Source: JALHNF01 sp031972295 (GTDB taxonomy: Bacteria; Patescibacteriota; Minisyncoccia; Phycocordibacterales; UBA5272). Taken from it: a stretch of 18,844 nt of DNA. A model generated the notes under the pieces. It saw nothing but the letters and a program-made list of their open reading frames with translations. It ran no database searches and was not told the origin of the DNA. The position numbers were made by a program, and so were the translations under genes. Positions 6,623 to 13,768 of the stretch are shown here, in pieces. The stretch's first letter is position 1. Each line of letters starts with the position of its first letter. The stretch lies in contig DALYEZ010000011.1 of assembly GCA_031972295.1 (NCBI GenBank), positions 1 through 18,844 on the forward strand. The letters are read 5' to 3'.

Positions 6623-8302
6623 TTAAAATGTCTTAACCATATAGGTTCTCTCTAACGTATATCCTAATTTTTTGTAGTACTCACGTACCCCAACACCCGC
6701 AATAATCGCTATTCCAGTGTAGCCTTTTTCTTGAGCAATTCTTTCAGCTTCCGCTATTAACCTGCGACCAAATCCCATATGTTGTGATTGCTCACCCTGA
6801 GCGCCAATTTTAGCCATACGTCCGTACGTGTGCAGCTCACGAATAAGAGCTTTGCCCGGTAAAACAGCTAGGTTGTCATACTCTTCAAAACCTTTAATTT
6901 CATTCCATCTTGGTAAACGGAGGCGGCAAAAAGCAGCAAGTGAGTTCTCTTGCTTGTTTTCAAATTGAAGAAATATCTCTGTGCCTGTTTTCGTTTCGTA
7001 AGAAGTATTAGTGAGTTCAAAATCATCAGGCAGTACTTCCCTGTCTCGAATTTCACGTGCACGAATATCTTTTTGTACAACGCCACGTTTTAATTGATAT
7101 TCATCAACCGACTCACGAAGATTAGACTTCTTACTACTTGCAACAATGTACGTTGCTGGAATATCTCGAATAATACGAATAATACGCACATACTCTGGTA
7201 CTTCTCGTTCGCAATCAGCAAGTACTTGCGTCAGTACCTCATCATTGTATGGTTGATACTCTAATTCCCTGCGCGACCACCACTTATACAAAAGAGTACT
7301 CTTTAAAATTACACACGGGTACACCTTAAGCATGTCGGGATGATGATCCTTACCTGAAAATAAATCTTTAAACATCTGCACATCCATCTCTGGATTACTT
7401 TTCGGAAGGTTAGGCATCATGTGATATACGATCTTGAGTCCAGTATTTCGCAAAAGTTCGGCCGACTCCGCTATCGCTTCAACAGTCATTTCACGCCTAT
7501 TAAAATCAAGCACATACTGATCGAGGTGTTGCACACCAATTTCAACTTTCGTTACTCCAAGACGACGGAGATTATTTAACTCTTCAAGATTCACATAGTC
7601 TGGACGCGTTTCAATAGACAAACCAATAATACGCACTGGGGCTGTTTCATTTATCTTCTGAAGTGCCTCAAGTGACAATTCATCCTCTTTTAAAACCAAG
7701 CCCTGTGGAGCATGAAAATTATTACAGGCTCGAAAAGATTCCTTAGTAAACCAATCTTGGTAATCGCGTTTGTAGTAACTCCAGGTGCCTCCAATCATAA
7801 TCATTTCAACTTTATCCACCGGATGACCGTTCATTTCAAGAGCCTTAAGTCGAGATGTAATTTGCCGATCTGGGTCAAATTTATTAGCCAAGGCACGTGC
7901 TGCAGCGGGCTCCTTCGAAAGGTAGCTTTTAGGCATATTTGCCTCGGTAGGACAGTAAATACAGCGTCCAGGACAAGCATACGGCTTGGTAAGCAGTGAG
8001 ACGACCGCAACGCCAGAATTACTACGAACTTTGAGCTTTTTAAGCGCCTGTTCGAGCACCTCACTCTTTTCTTCAAGACCTTCAGTAACACGTTTTTTGT
8101 ACCACAGGAGAATCTCGGCATTGGATGGCATTTTTCTCTCCCCCTCTTCAGTAGGCGCAAATTTTCGCTTTACAATAATATTTGAACCTGACTGAGCAAT
8201 TTCAGCCCGTATAACAAGAAAATCAGCATACAAAGCATCATCACGCATGATGTGCCGCTTTAGTTTCTCTACATCTTTTTCTGACCGGACCACCTCAAAC
8301 AT
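6623..8302 (-). CDS. elp3: Elp3 family radical-SAM/GNAT tRNA U34 carboxymethyltransferase
   Basis: 559 aa, full family length. The radical-SAM 4Fe-4S site is C110-x3-C114-x2-C117 (CPGRCIYC), then MIMIGGTWS (168-176) and IGLSIETRPDYV, typical of Elp3. The C-terminal GNAT domain shows RELHTYG, QHMGFGRRLIAEAERIA and AGVGVREYYKKLGY, close to the Elp3 acetyl-CoA-binding consensus. In known Elp3 enzymes acetyl-CoA and SAM give 5-carboxymethyluridine at wobble U34 of tRNA. Archaeal and bacterial Elp3 can act without the eukaryotic Elongator partners, and none is visible here. It follows the Mur ligase by 9 nt and precedes a GT4 gene. A TATAGT box covering the Mur ligase stop may give it its own promoter. 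Confidence 0.93.
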   Translation of the reverse strand: MFEVVRSEKDVEKLKRHIMRDDALYADFLVIRAEIAQSGSNIIVKRKFAPTEEGERKMPSNAEILLWYKKRVTEGLEEKSEVLEQALKKLKVRSNSGVAVVSLLTKPYACPGRCIYCPTEANMPKSYLSKEPAAARALANKFDPDRQITSRLKALEMNGHPVDKVEMIMIGGTWSYYKRDYQDWFTKESFRACNNFHAPQGLVLKEDELSLEALQKINETAPVRIIGLSIETRPDYVNLEELNNLRRLGVTKVEIGVQHLDQYVLDFNRREMTVEAIAESAELLRNTGLKIVYHMMPNLPKSNPEMDVQMFKDLFSGKDHHPDMLKVYPCVILKSTLLYKWWSRRELEYQPYNDEVLTQVLADCEREVPEYVRIIRIIRDIPATYIVASSKKSNLRESVDEYQLKRGVVQKDIRAREIRDREVLPDDFELTNTSYETKTGTEIFLQFENKQENSLAAFCRLRLPRWNEIKGFEEYDNLAVLPGKALIRELHTYGRMAKIGAQGEQSQHMGFGRRLIAEAERIAQEKGYTGIAIIAGVGVREYYKKLGYTLERTYMVKTF

Positions 8303-8310
8303 ATATAGCG

Positions 8311-8316
8311 ACTATA
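8311..8316 (-). promoter_or_regulatory. -10 box for elp3 overlapping Mur ligase stop
   Basis: TATAGT on the minus strand includes the TAG stop (8312-8314) of the Mur ligase and lies 8 nt before the Elp3 ATG. Initiation would fall about 2 nt upstream of the ATG. No convincing -35. Confidence 0.4.
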
Positions 8317-9613
8317 CACGCAAAAGCTCTTCCCGCACAACCTCACGCTCGCTCCACGGATATGCCTTACCATTTTCTCGAATCATTGTTTCTTGAGCTC
8401 CCATAGCTGTACAAACAACAATGTCGCCAGACTGGGCAAGAGAAAGTGCTTTTCTAATACCTGAGCGTCTATTTGATATCAAGAAATACTGTTCATCTCG
8501 TCGCCAACCAGATTCTGCTAAATGTTGTCCTATTTCTTCAACAATGAGATCAGGGTCTTCGTCATACGGATCAGTGTCCGAAACAACTGCATAGTCTGCG
8601 AGTAGAGCTACGACTTCTGCCATGTCTTTTCTTTTTGATTTGTCACGCCCTCCTCCTTCAGAACCAAATACCACAATCACCCTATTACCTTGTGCCATTT
8701 GTTTTAAATTTGTAATGAGTGCAGTCATACTCAACTTTTCATGTGCGTAATCAATAAATACCCGAAAGTCTTTGCCTGTTTTAATTTCTTCCATACGCCC
8801 AGGAATATATGAAAGGGTGTGAACCCCTTCGCTTACTTTTTTACGGGGGAGGTCGAGAAGGTCAGCAACCGCAATAGCAACGAGTGCGTTTGGAATCATA
8901 AATGTCCCAGGAAGCGAAAGGTCAAATCTGTCCTGATCAACAGAAAATGAAACTGTGTGTGGCGTGGTAAGAACATGTGTTGCGCGAACTGTTGCGTCTT
9001 CACTCAAGCCATAACTTATCTGACGAGGCGCTGTGATGGAACTATAATATCCATATTCCTTATCATCGTGATTAAGTATGGATGTCGGAGTAAAAAATGC
9101 ACCTTTCCATTTTTTTGGCTGTGCGCTAGAAAGTGTTCTGAAGAGTTTACCTTTTGCTTCACGATACGCTTCATATGATCCATGAGATTCTATGTGCTCA
9201 GGGGACAGGTTAGTAAAGACTGCAATGTCATAGGCGATTCCTCTGTGTCTATGTTGTGCGATTCCTTGTGAGGTAGTTTCAACAATTGCCACTTCACAGC
9301 CAGCATCTGCCATCATTCGAAGATGTTTTTGAATAAAAAATCTCCCCGGCATAGTCATATGCATTGTATTTACAATATCTTTATCACCTATTTTTATTGC
9401 AGCCGTAGTAAGCATTCCTGTTTTTACTCCTGCATGCTCTAGAACATTCCAAACAAAATATGCCGTTGATGTCTTTCCCTTTGTCCCAGTAATACCAATC
9501 ACAATCATTTTTCTCGAAGGAAAACCGTAGCGTATTGCACCAAGATACGCCATGAAAAAGTGGTACCAAGACAGAATAAATGTTGGGATTAACTTCTTGA
9601 TGAGCGCTTTCAT
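8312..9613 (-). CDS. Mur ligase family protein, MurE-like, lacking the N-terminal domain
   Basis: 433 aa. The ATP-binding loop GTKGKTST is at 43-50, so the usual N-terminal UDP-binding domain of MurE (roughly 90-100 residues) is replaced by a short basic, hydrophobic segment (FILSWYHFFMAYLGAI, 12-27). MurE-like features follow: ETTSQG (112-117), FTNLSPEHIESHG (133-145), K154 at the usual carbamylated-lysine site (REAKGKLF), DYAHEK (288-293) and VVFGSEGGGRDKSKR (314-328). The amino-acid-choosing motif, DNPR or similar in MurE, reads DTDPYDEDP (346-354), and the usual GKGHE reads AMGAQE (403-408). It should be an ATP-dependent amide ligase, but the amino acid and acceptor are uncertain. The ATG is 6 nt behind an extended -10 box. 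Confidence 0.82.
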   Translation of the reverse strand: MKALIKKLIPTFILSWYHFFMAYLGAIRYGFPSRKMIVIGITGTKGKTSTAYFVWNVLEHAGVKTGMLTTAAIKIGDKDIVNTMHMTMPGRFFIQKHLRMMADAGCEVAIVETTSQGIAQHRHRGIAYDIAVFTNLSPEHIESHGSYEAYREAKGKLFRTLSSAQPKKWKGAFFTPTSILNHDDKEYGYYSSITAPRQISYGLSEDATVRATHVLTTPHTVSFSVDQDRFDLSLPGTFMIPNALVAIAVADLLDLPRKKVSEGVHTLSYIPGRMEEIKTGKDFRVFIDYAHEKLSMTALITNLKQMAQGNRVIVVFGSEGGGRDKSKRKDMAEVVALLADYAVVSDTDPYDEDPDLIVEEIGQHLAESGWRRDEQYFLISNRRSGIRKALSLAQSGDIVVCTAMGAQETMIRENGKAYPWSEREVVREELLRV

Positions 9614-9619
9614 ATGTTT

Positions 9620-9628
9620 ACTATATCA
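9620..9628 (-). promoter_or_regulatory. Extended -10 promoter of Mur ligase
   Basis: On the minus strand TGA directly precedes TATAGT (hexamer 9620-9625), an extended -10 form. Exactly 6 nt separate the hexamer from ATG 9613, predicting transcription starting at the A of the ATG. It lies in the 16-nt gap after the 162-aa gene. Confidence 0.5.
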
Positions 9629-9629
9629 T

Positions 9630-10118
9630 TTACTCTGCTTCTTTTTGACGAATCGTTTCGTTTGCTAATCTAAGATATTTATCTTGTACTTCTAAAGAAA
9701 TAAGTTCTGGGTCTATTAACAAAATATCGCCCGCCTTTTCAATAATATCTCTACATGATTCAAAGAAAAATCCTATCGGTGTAACTAAGCACAAGTATGC
9801 GGCAGGCCATGAAGTAGCAATTTCTTGCGCAATGGAAAGAATCATTTGAGGAGTTGGATTTTCTCGATATTTTACTTTGACCAAGTAGTGGGTATTTCGT
9901 ACTTGATCGATTATTGAAAGTTGGGGGCGTTCATGAAGCCGTGATACTTCTTGTTTAAGAGCTTCTCCTTTTTCAACTGAAGCAAGCTCTGAAACAATCA
10001 TTTCTTGTCCAAATGGGGCAACTATATAATCATCACCCCCTTCACGAAACATTTCAAAAACAATAAGCTCTGCACTTTTATTTTTTATGAGATTCCTTAA
10101 GTAAAATGGTGATGCCAT
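9630..10118 (-). CDS. Hypothetical protein, possible degenerate PD-(D/E)XK-like fold
   Basis: 162 aa; no family recognised with confidence. No signal peptide or membrane span. Its layout resembles nuclease-fold proteins: an N-terminal helix with acidic residues (SAELIVFEMFRE, 15-26), then D71 in LSIID, a short turn, and a strand YLVKVKYRE (78-86) where a PD-(D/E)XK enzyme would read E-x-K. Here the catalytic glutamate position is lysine (K81-V-K83), so if the resemblance is real the protein is probably inactive as a nuclease. The middle region AAYLCLVTPIGFFF (106-119) is a hydrophobic strand pair. It starts 3 nt after the aldolase stop with no Shine-Dalgarno, so it belongs to that transcript. 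The fold is my guess; the gene itself is well supported. Confidence 0.7.
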   Translation of the reverse strand: MASPFYLRNLIKNKSAELIVFEMFREGGDDYIVAPFGQEMIVSELASVEKGEALKQEVSRLHERPQLSIIDQVRNTHYLVKVKYRENPTPQMILSIAQEIATSWPAAYLCLVTPIGFFFESCRDIIEKAGDILLIDPELISLEVQDKYLRLANETIRQKEAE

Positions 10119-10121
10119 AGT

Positions 10122-10922
10122 CTATGAAAGAAGTGCCCTGAACCTTCTTGGAAGTTCCTGATTGAGAAAATCTTTGTATTCTTTTTCTTGTCGCCATAGA
10201 GTTCCTACTTCTTGCCAAAGAGCACGTCCTGCTAAGAAGCCACTACACCCAGCGTCTTTCGCAACATGATACTGCACATTAAATTCCTCAAAAGTTGTCC
10301 CACCTGTGAGCACAATCCAAGGAGTACTTCCAACGAGTGTAGTTATTTTTTCACACTCCTCTTTACTTCCCGGGTAAGGAAGTTTCCACACATCACACGT
10401 AAGTCCGTCTTCAATTGCTTTTTGTACTGTTTCAAATACTGTGCCAGATTTTGTATCCCCTACTGTATACAGAACAAATTCAAGAAAAAAAGGAAGGTTT
10501 GCTTCCTTACAAAGAAAAGCTTGGTTTTTGGCAGTTTTAATTTGAGCACTCCATGACGGTACATTGTGGTTCATATACAAAAGCAACTTTGCTCCTTGAG
10601 CACCTTTCTCAATAAGTTGTTTTGGGGTGGCAAGTATTTCGGTAATTCTTTCTCCTTCTTTATCAGTGTATCCCGTTTTTTCAAGTGGAAGGAGATACGG
10701 TACAAGGCTATGCATACCTTTGAGTGCGGGGAGGCCGTAGTCTTCATCAATAAGAGTTCCACTCATATACGGTACAACCGCCCTAAGGATATCTTGCTTC
10801 ACCCGAACTATCTCTTCAACTGTTGGTTCAGCGCCATTTCCTGTAAGTAATTTTACAAAACTACTTCGATGATCAAACGCAAGCATTGGAAATATATTCC
10901 CCTTCTTAAACACATCTACCAT
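10122..10922 (-). CDS. Class I aldolase of the LacD/YihT-like family
   Basis: 266 aa from ATG 10922; an in-frame GTG at 10925 adds one residue. It is a TIM-barrel aldolase by motif order: FPMLAFDHRSSF (11-22, the family's DxR strand), LIDEDYGLPA (57-66), GAKLLLYMN (110-118), FFLEFVLY (145-152), DVWKLPYPG (177-185) whose K180 matches the Schiff-base lysine of LacD-like enzymes, then TGGTT (206-210) and GFLAGRALW (228-236). Relatives cleave tagatose 1,6-bisphosphate, 6-deoxy-6-sulfofructose 1-phosphate or related ketose phosphates into three-carbon units. The exact sugar cannot be decided. No companion kinase or isomerase is nearby. It heads a two-gene transcript with the 162-aa protein, read from a TATACT box 6 nt upstream. 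Confidence 0.75.
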   Translation of the reverse strand: MVDVFKKGNIFPMLAFDHRSSFVKLLTGNGAEPTVEEIVRVKQDILRAVVPYMSGTLIDEDYGLPALKGMHSLVPYLLPLEKTGYTDKEGERITEILATPKQLIEKGAQGAKLLLYMNHNVPSWSAQIKTAKNQAFLCKEANLPFFLEFVLYTVGDTKSGTVFETVQKAIEDGLTCDVWKLPYPGSKEECEKITTLVGSTPWIVLTGGTTFEEFNVQYHVAKDAGCSGFLAGRALWQEVGTLWRQEKEYKDFLNQELPRRFRALLS

Positions 10923-10957
10923 CACTCCAGTATACCCTAATCCTGTATACTGTGTAC
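10923..10957. promoter_or_regulatory. Divergent promoter pair, aldolase / Trm9-like gene
   Basis: Two TATACT boxes point outward: minus strand at 10929-10934, plus strand at 10946-10951. Each is exactly 6 nt from a start codon (ATG 10922 and GTG 10958). Both sit in GTATAC palindromes. Transcripts from either would begin at or next to the start codon. -35 elements are not evident. Confidence 0.5.
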
Positions 10958-11644
10958 GTGAATGATCAGGTTGCGAAAGGTATCATAGATTCAGTACGAA
11001 CTACATATAATAAAGTAGCGGTGCCGTTTGTTGCATCTCGAGTGCGAGATTGGAATGAGTTTGAAATAGTAATTTCTCACGTACAAACAACTGACAAAAT
11101 TCTTGACGCTGGCTGCGCACACGGACGCCTTGTGCCCGCACTTCTTACACATGGTGTAGAAAAAGAAAATTACATAGGTATAGACATTTCCGAAAATCTT
11201 ATCGCCAAAGCGCGCGAAACATTTCCAGATATGCACTTTGATACCGGAAATGTCTGTGATCTTCCTTACGATAACAATACTTTTGATATTGTTATCTCGA
11301 GTGCAGTGCTCCACCACATCCCTTCTCATAAACTACGTGCACGCATGATTGAAGAACTCTTGCGAGTGGTAAAACCGGGTGGAAAAATTGTTCTTCTTGT
11401 GTGGAATGCTTTTTTCTTCAAACATTTATGGAGACCTATTTTTGTGTCATATCTAAAACACTTCTTCTCTTTTGGGAAATATGATGCAGGTGATATGTAT
11501 TTGCCTTTTTTTGGAAAGGAAAATAGACGCTACGTGCATGCGTTTACGAAACAATCTTTACAGAAACTCTTAAACAAAATCTCTTGCCAAAAAAGCACCC
11601 TAGAAGATACAGGAAAAAACTTTTTTATCTTACTTGAGAAATAG
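10958..11644 (+). CDS. Trm9/ALKBH8-like SAM methyltransferase (probable tRNA cm5U34 methyltransferase)
   Basis: 228 aa from GTG 10958; a GTG at 10952 directly abuts the -10 box and is less likely. The opening VRTTYNKVAVPFVASRVRDW resembles the YNxIAxxFSxTRxxxW start of Trm9. SAM motif I is ILDAGCAHGRL, motif II YIGIDIS, then FDIVISSAVLHHI and RVVKPGGKIVLLVW. Diagnostic for the Trm9 branch is the late GDMYLPFF...RRYVHAFT block, like the GDxxVPW...RYYHxF segment there. Yeast Trm9 and human ALKBH8 methylate 5-carboxymethyluridine at U34, the product made by Elp3, encoded 2.6 kb away. The eukaryotic partner Trm112 is not seen. A small-molecule methyltransferase role remains possible. The 3' end overlaps the convergent GT gene by 20 nt. 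Confidence 0.7.
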   Translation: MNDQVAKGIIDSVRTTYNKVAVPFVASRVRDWNEFEIVISHVQTTDKILDAGCAHGRLVPALLTHGVEKENYIGIDISENLIAKARETFPDMHFDTGNVCDLPYDNNTFDIVISSAVLHHIPSHKLRARMIEELLRVVKPGGKIVLLVWNAFFFKHLWRPIFVSYLKHFFSFGKYDAGDMYLPFFGKENRRYVHAFTKQSLQKLLNKISCQKSTLEDTGKNFFILLEK

Positions 11645-12761
11645 TTGCGATCCATGAATTAACGACTTTTGATTCATACATATCAAAAGAGTCTATGGTG
11701 GCACTCGCATGGAGGCATGCATTTTTAAATTGCATGTAGACATCTTCGGTTTCCAACATTTTTCCTATTGCATTTCCAAGAGTAGCAGCATCTTCAATGG
11801 GCACAATGACTCCCTCTTTATTATCTCTAATGAATTCATGAGCACAGCCAACATTAGTCATGACAACGGGTACACCTGCTTCAATAGATTCAACCGCGAC
11901 CCGGCACCAACCTTCATACACTGAGGAGATAAGTGTAAGTGTAGCGTTTTGATACAAATCCTCAGCCTTCATCCAAGGAATTATTTCAACGTATTCTGAT
12001 ATCTTTAATTCAGAAATAACCCTCTCTATCTCTTGTTTTAAGGGTCCCGCGCCAATAATTTGCAGCCGAATATTTTTATTTTTTTGTAGAGCAAGCGAAA
12101 ACGCTTCAAGGGCAATGGGAATTCTTTTAAACCACACAAAGCGAGCGGGTAAAATAATACTATGTGGTTTCACATTAAAACTTGATACGGTCTTTTTGAT
12201 TTCTCGTTTATAAAACATCGGTACTGTATCTATCTTCTTGTCTGTAATATGCAGTCTTTGTGTACAAAAGTTTTCAAGTCGCTGAGACACAACTCGTACT
12301 CTGTGCGCTCGTGGCAAAACAAAAAGACTTAAAAGATATTGCACATAGGTACGAATGCTCTCATGCTGCATATGTGCACTAGAAATATCTGTATGAATCT
12401 GAACATGAAAGAATGTTTTAGTGAGTCGAGAAATGATAAGCCCAATCAAACCGATTTCAAATGGATCTTGCGTAGTAATAACAATCTGACACCCCTTGGA
12501 CTGTAATTCCCTTACATCTTTCCATATTTGGAAAAAACCAAATATTGATCCGATTACTGTAGAAAAACCAACAACAAAAACATTATTGTTTGAAATTCTT
12601 TTTTGCGAAATTTTTTTTGCAAAGATATAGGCGTGTATACTTGAAAAATGCCGCGCGTAAGTAAGAGTACGCTCCATAGCTTCAGATGATTCGCTAAGAA
12701 GTGAGGCATCCTGCCCGAGCATGACAAGATATATATTTTTGTTTTTTATATTTTGTTCCAT
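11625..12761 (-). CDS. GT4 family glycosyltransferase
   Basis: 378 aa, GT-B fold. The C-terminal half has ILPARFVWFKRIPIALEAF (203-221), corresponding to the GRxxxxKG region, then LQIIGAGPLKQEIE (233-246) and VYEGWCRVAVESIEAGVPVV (281-300) with the intact EX7E pair E283 and E291. The N-terminal half has TTQDPFEIGLIG (96-107). It probably transfers a sugar from an NDP donor to a lipid-linked or protein glycan at the inner membrane face. It is the last gene of the operon starting at 16423 and overlaps the preceding GT by 16 nt, implying coupled translation. It has no recognisable Shine-Dalgarno. It ends inside the tail of the convergent Trm9-like gene. Confidence 0.85.
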   Translation of the reverse strand: MEQNIKNKNIYLVMLGQDASLLSESSEAMERTLTYARHFSSIHAYIFAKKISQKRISNNNVFVVGFSTVIGSIFGFFQIWKDVRELQSKGCQIVITTQDPFEIGLIGLIISRLTKTFFHVQIHTDISSAHMQHESIRTYVQYLLSLFVLPRAHRVRVVSQRLENFCTQRLHITDKKIDTVPMFYKREIKKTVSSFNVKPHSIILPARFVWFKRIPIALEAFSLALQKNKNIRLQIIGAGPLKQEIERVISELKISEYVEIIPWMKAEDLYQNATLTLISSVYEGWCRVAVESIEAGVPVVMTNVGCAHEFIRDNKEGVIVPIEDAATLGNAIGKMLETEDVYMQFKNACLHASATIDSFDMYESKVVNSWIATISQVR

Positions 12762-13768
12762 ATGTGATGATACTCTTCAGCTAACACCTTGTAGGTTCTT
12801 GCTATTCTAAATTCTGAGATTTTTTGAGATTGCACATGATGAACATTTTCATCCAATATCATTTCAAGGCTCTCCTGTATCTTGTTTTGATTTGTACTGT
12901 CTACGTACAGCCCAATATTTTGAGGAAAAAGGTTTCTAATTCCTGTGTCTTCTGTACAAATAAATGGACAGCCACTCGCCACACTTTCACAAATAAGATT
13001 CGGAGCAACATCACTTATTGATGGCTGAATAACCGCATAGGTTTCTGATAATACCCCCACTCGTTCCTGCGGATCAATATAATCAAACGAAAGCATAGCG
13101 TCTGGATATTTTTTAGCAAGTTCTTTCCAGATCTTCTTTAGTGTCTCAGTATTTTTAAATTCAGATGCACGCACAGGACAGCGTATTATTTTTAGCATTC
13201 CGGTTTTCCAAGCATACGGAATAGCCCCTGTAACAAGAGCATTCTCAACAACATAGGTTTTTATATTTTCTAAGCTATACGGTTTTTTCCAAATATCTTG
13301 CTGCCAAGAAGTATTAAAGATAATAGCTTCAGCACTACGAAGAATCCTGCGAGTTAAAAAGAAAATTACTTTTTCCTTTACTGAGAGTTTTGGTGTTGGA
13401 AAGTAGAATGAAGAAAGTTTTTTATGGTCTTTCGTCCGAGCGAGATACGTTTCCCAAAGAAAATCTCCGCCTATGCGTACAACATATTTTTTTCGTTGTA
13501 GAACGCACACAGACACTGCAAGAATGAGCGCGCTCCACGTGTCTGCAATTACTACGAGCTCTGCTTTTTGAGATAGTCTCCAAACGTCGCGCACAAAAAG
13601 AAGATTTCGTTTTAGTTTTGAAAGTTTCTTATATGGTTCAAAATTTGCATAAGAAATCCTATAGCCCATTTTTATAAATTCAGGTCCGATGGAAGAAACA
13701 AATGTTGCCGGCCCTCCAATCGATGGAGGAAAAAATGCTGAGACAAGGAGGATATTTTCTACTTTCAT
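12746..13768 (-). CDS. GT-B (GT4-like) glycosyltransferase with altered donor site
   Basis: 340 aa. The N-terminus AFFPPSIGGPATFVSSI (11-27) is the classic GT4 acceptor-side loop (FPPxxGGxxxxV). The middle contains YVVRIGGDFLWETYLART (95-112). The C-terminal donor half is less canonical: the GRxxxxKG stretch reads CPVRASEFKNTETL (197-210), and the EX7E motif reads D253 to E261 (SDVAPNLICESVASG), aspartate replacing the first glutamate. It ends with GLYVD (286-290). It may still be active, or have a changed donor. Its ATG overlaps the TGA of the preceding GT gene by 4 nt (ATGA), a standard coupling arrangement. Confidence 0.8.
   Translation of the reverse strand: MKVENILLVSAFFPPSIGGPATFVSSIGPEFIKMGYRISYANFEPYKKLSKLKRNLLFVRDVWRLSQKAELVVIADTWSALILAVSVCVLQRKKYVVRIGGDFLWETYLARTKDHKKLSSFYFPTPKLSVKEKVIFFLTRRILRSAEAIIFNTSWQQDIWKKPYSLENIKTYVVENALVTGAIPYAWKTGMLKIIRCPVRASEFKNTETLKKIWKELAKKYPDAMLSFDYIDPQERVGVLSETYAVIQPSISDVAPNLICESVASGCPFICTEDTGIRNLFPQNIGLYVDSTNQNKIQESLEMILDENVHHVQSQKISEFRIARTYKVLAEEYHHIWNKI

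Noticed and set aside
13765..13768. Alternative genetic code with TGA read as glycine, as in some CPR lineages
   Set aside because: TGA here ends a full-length GT4 protein at the expected point and overlaps the next ATG; no reading frame needs in-frame TGA.
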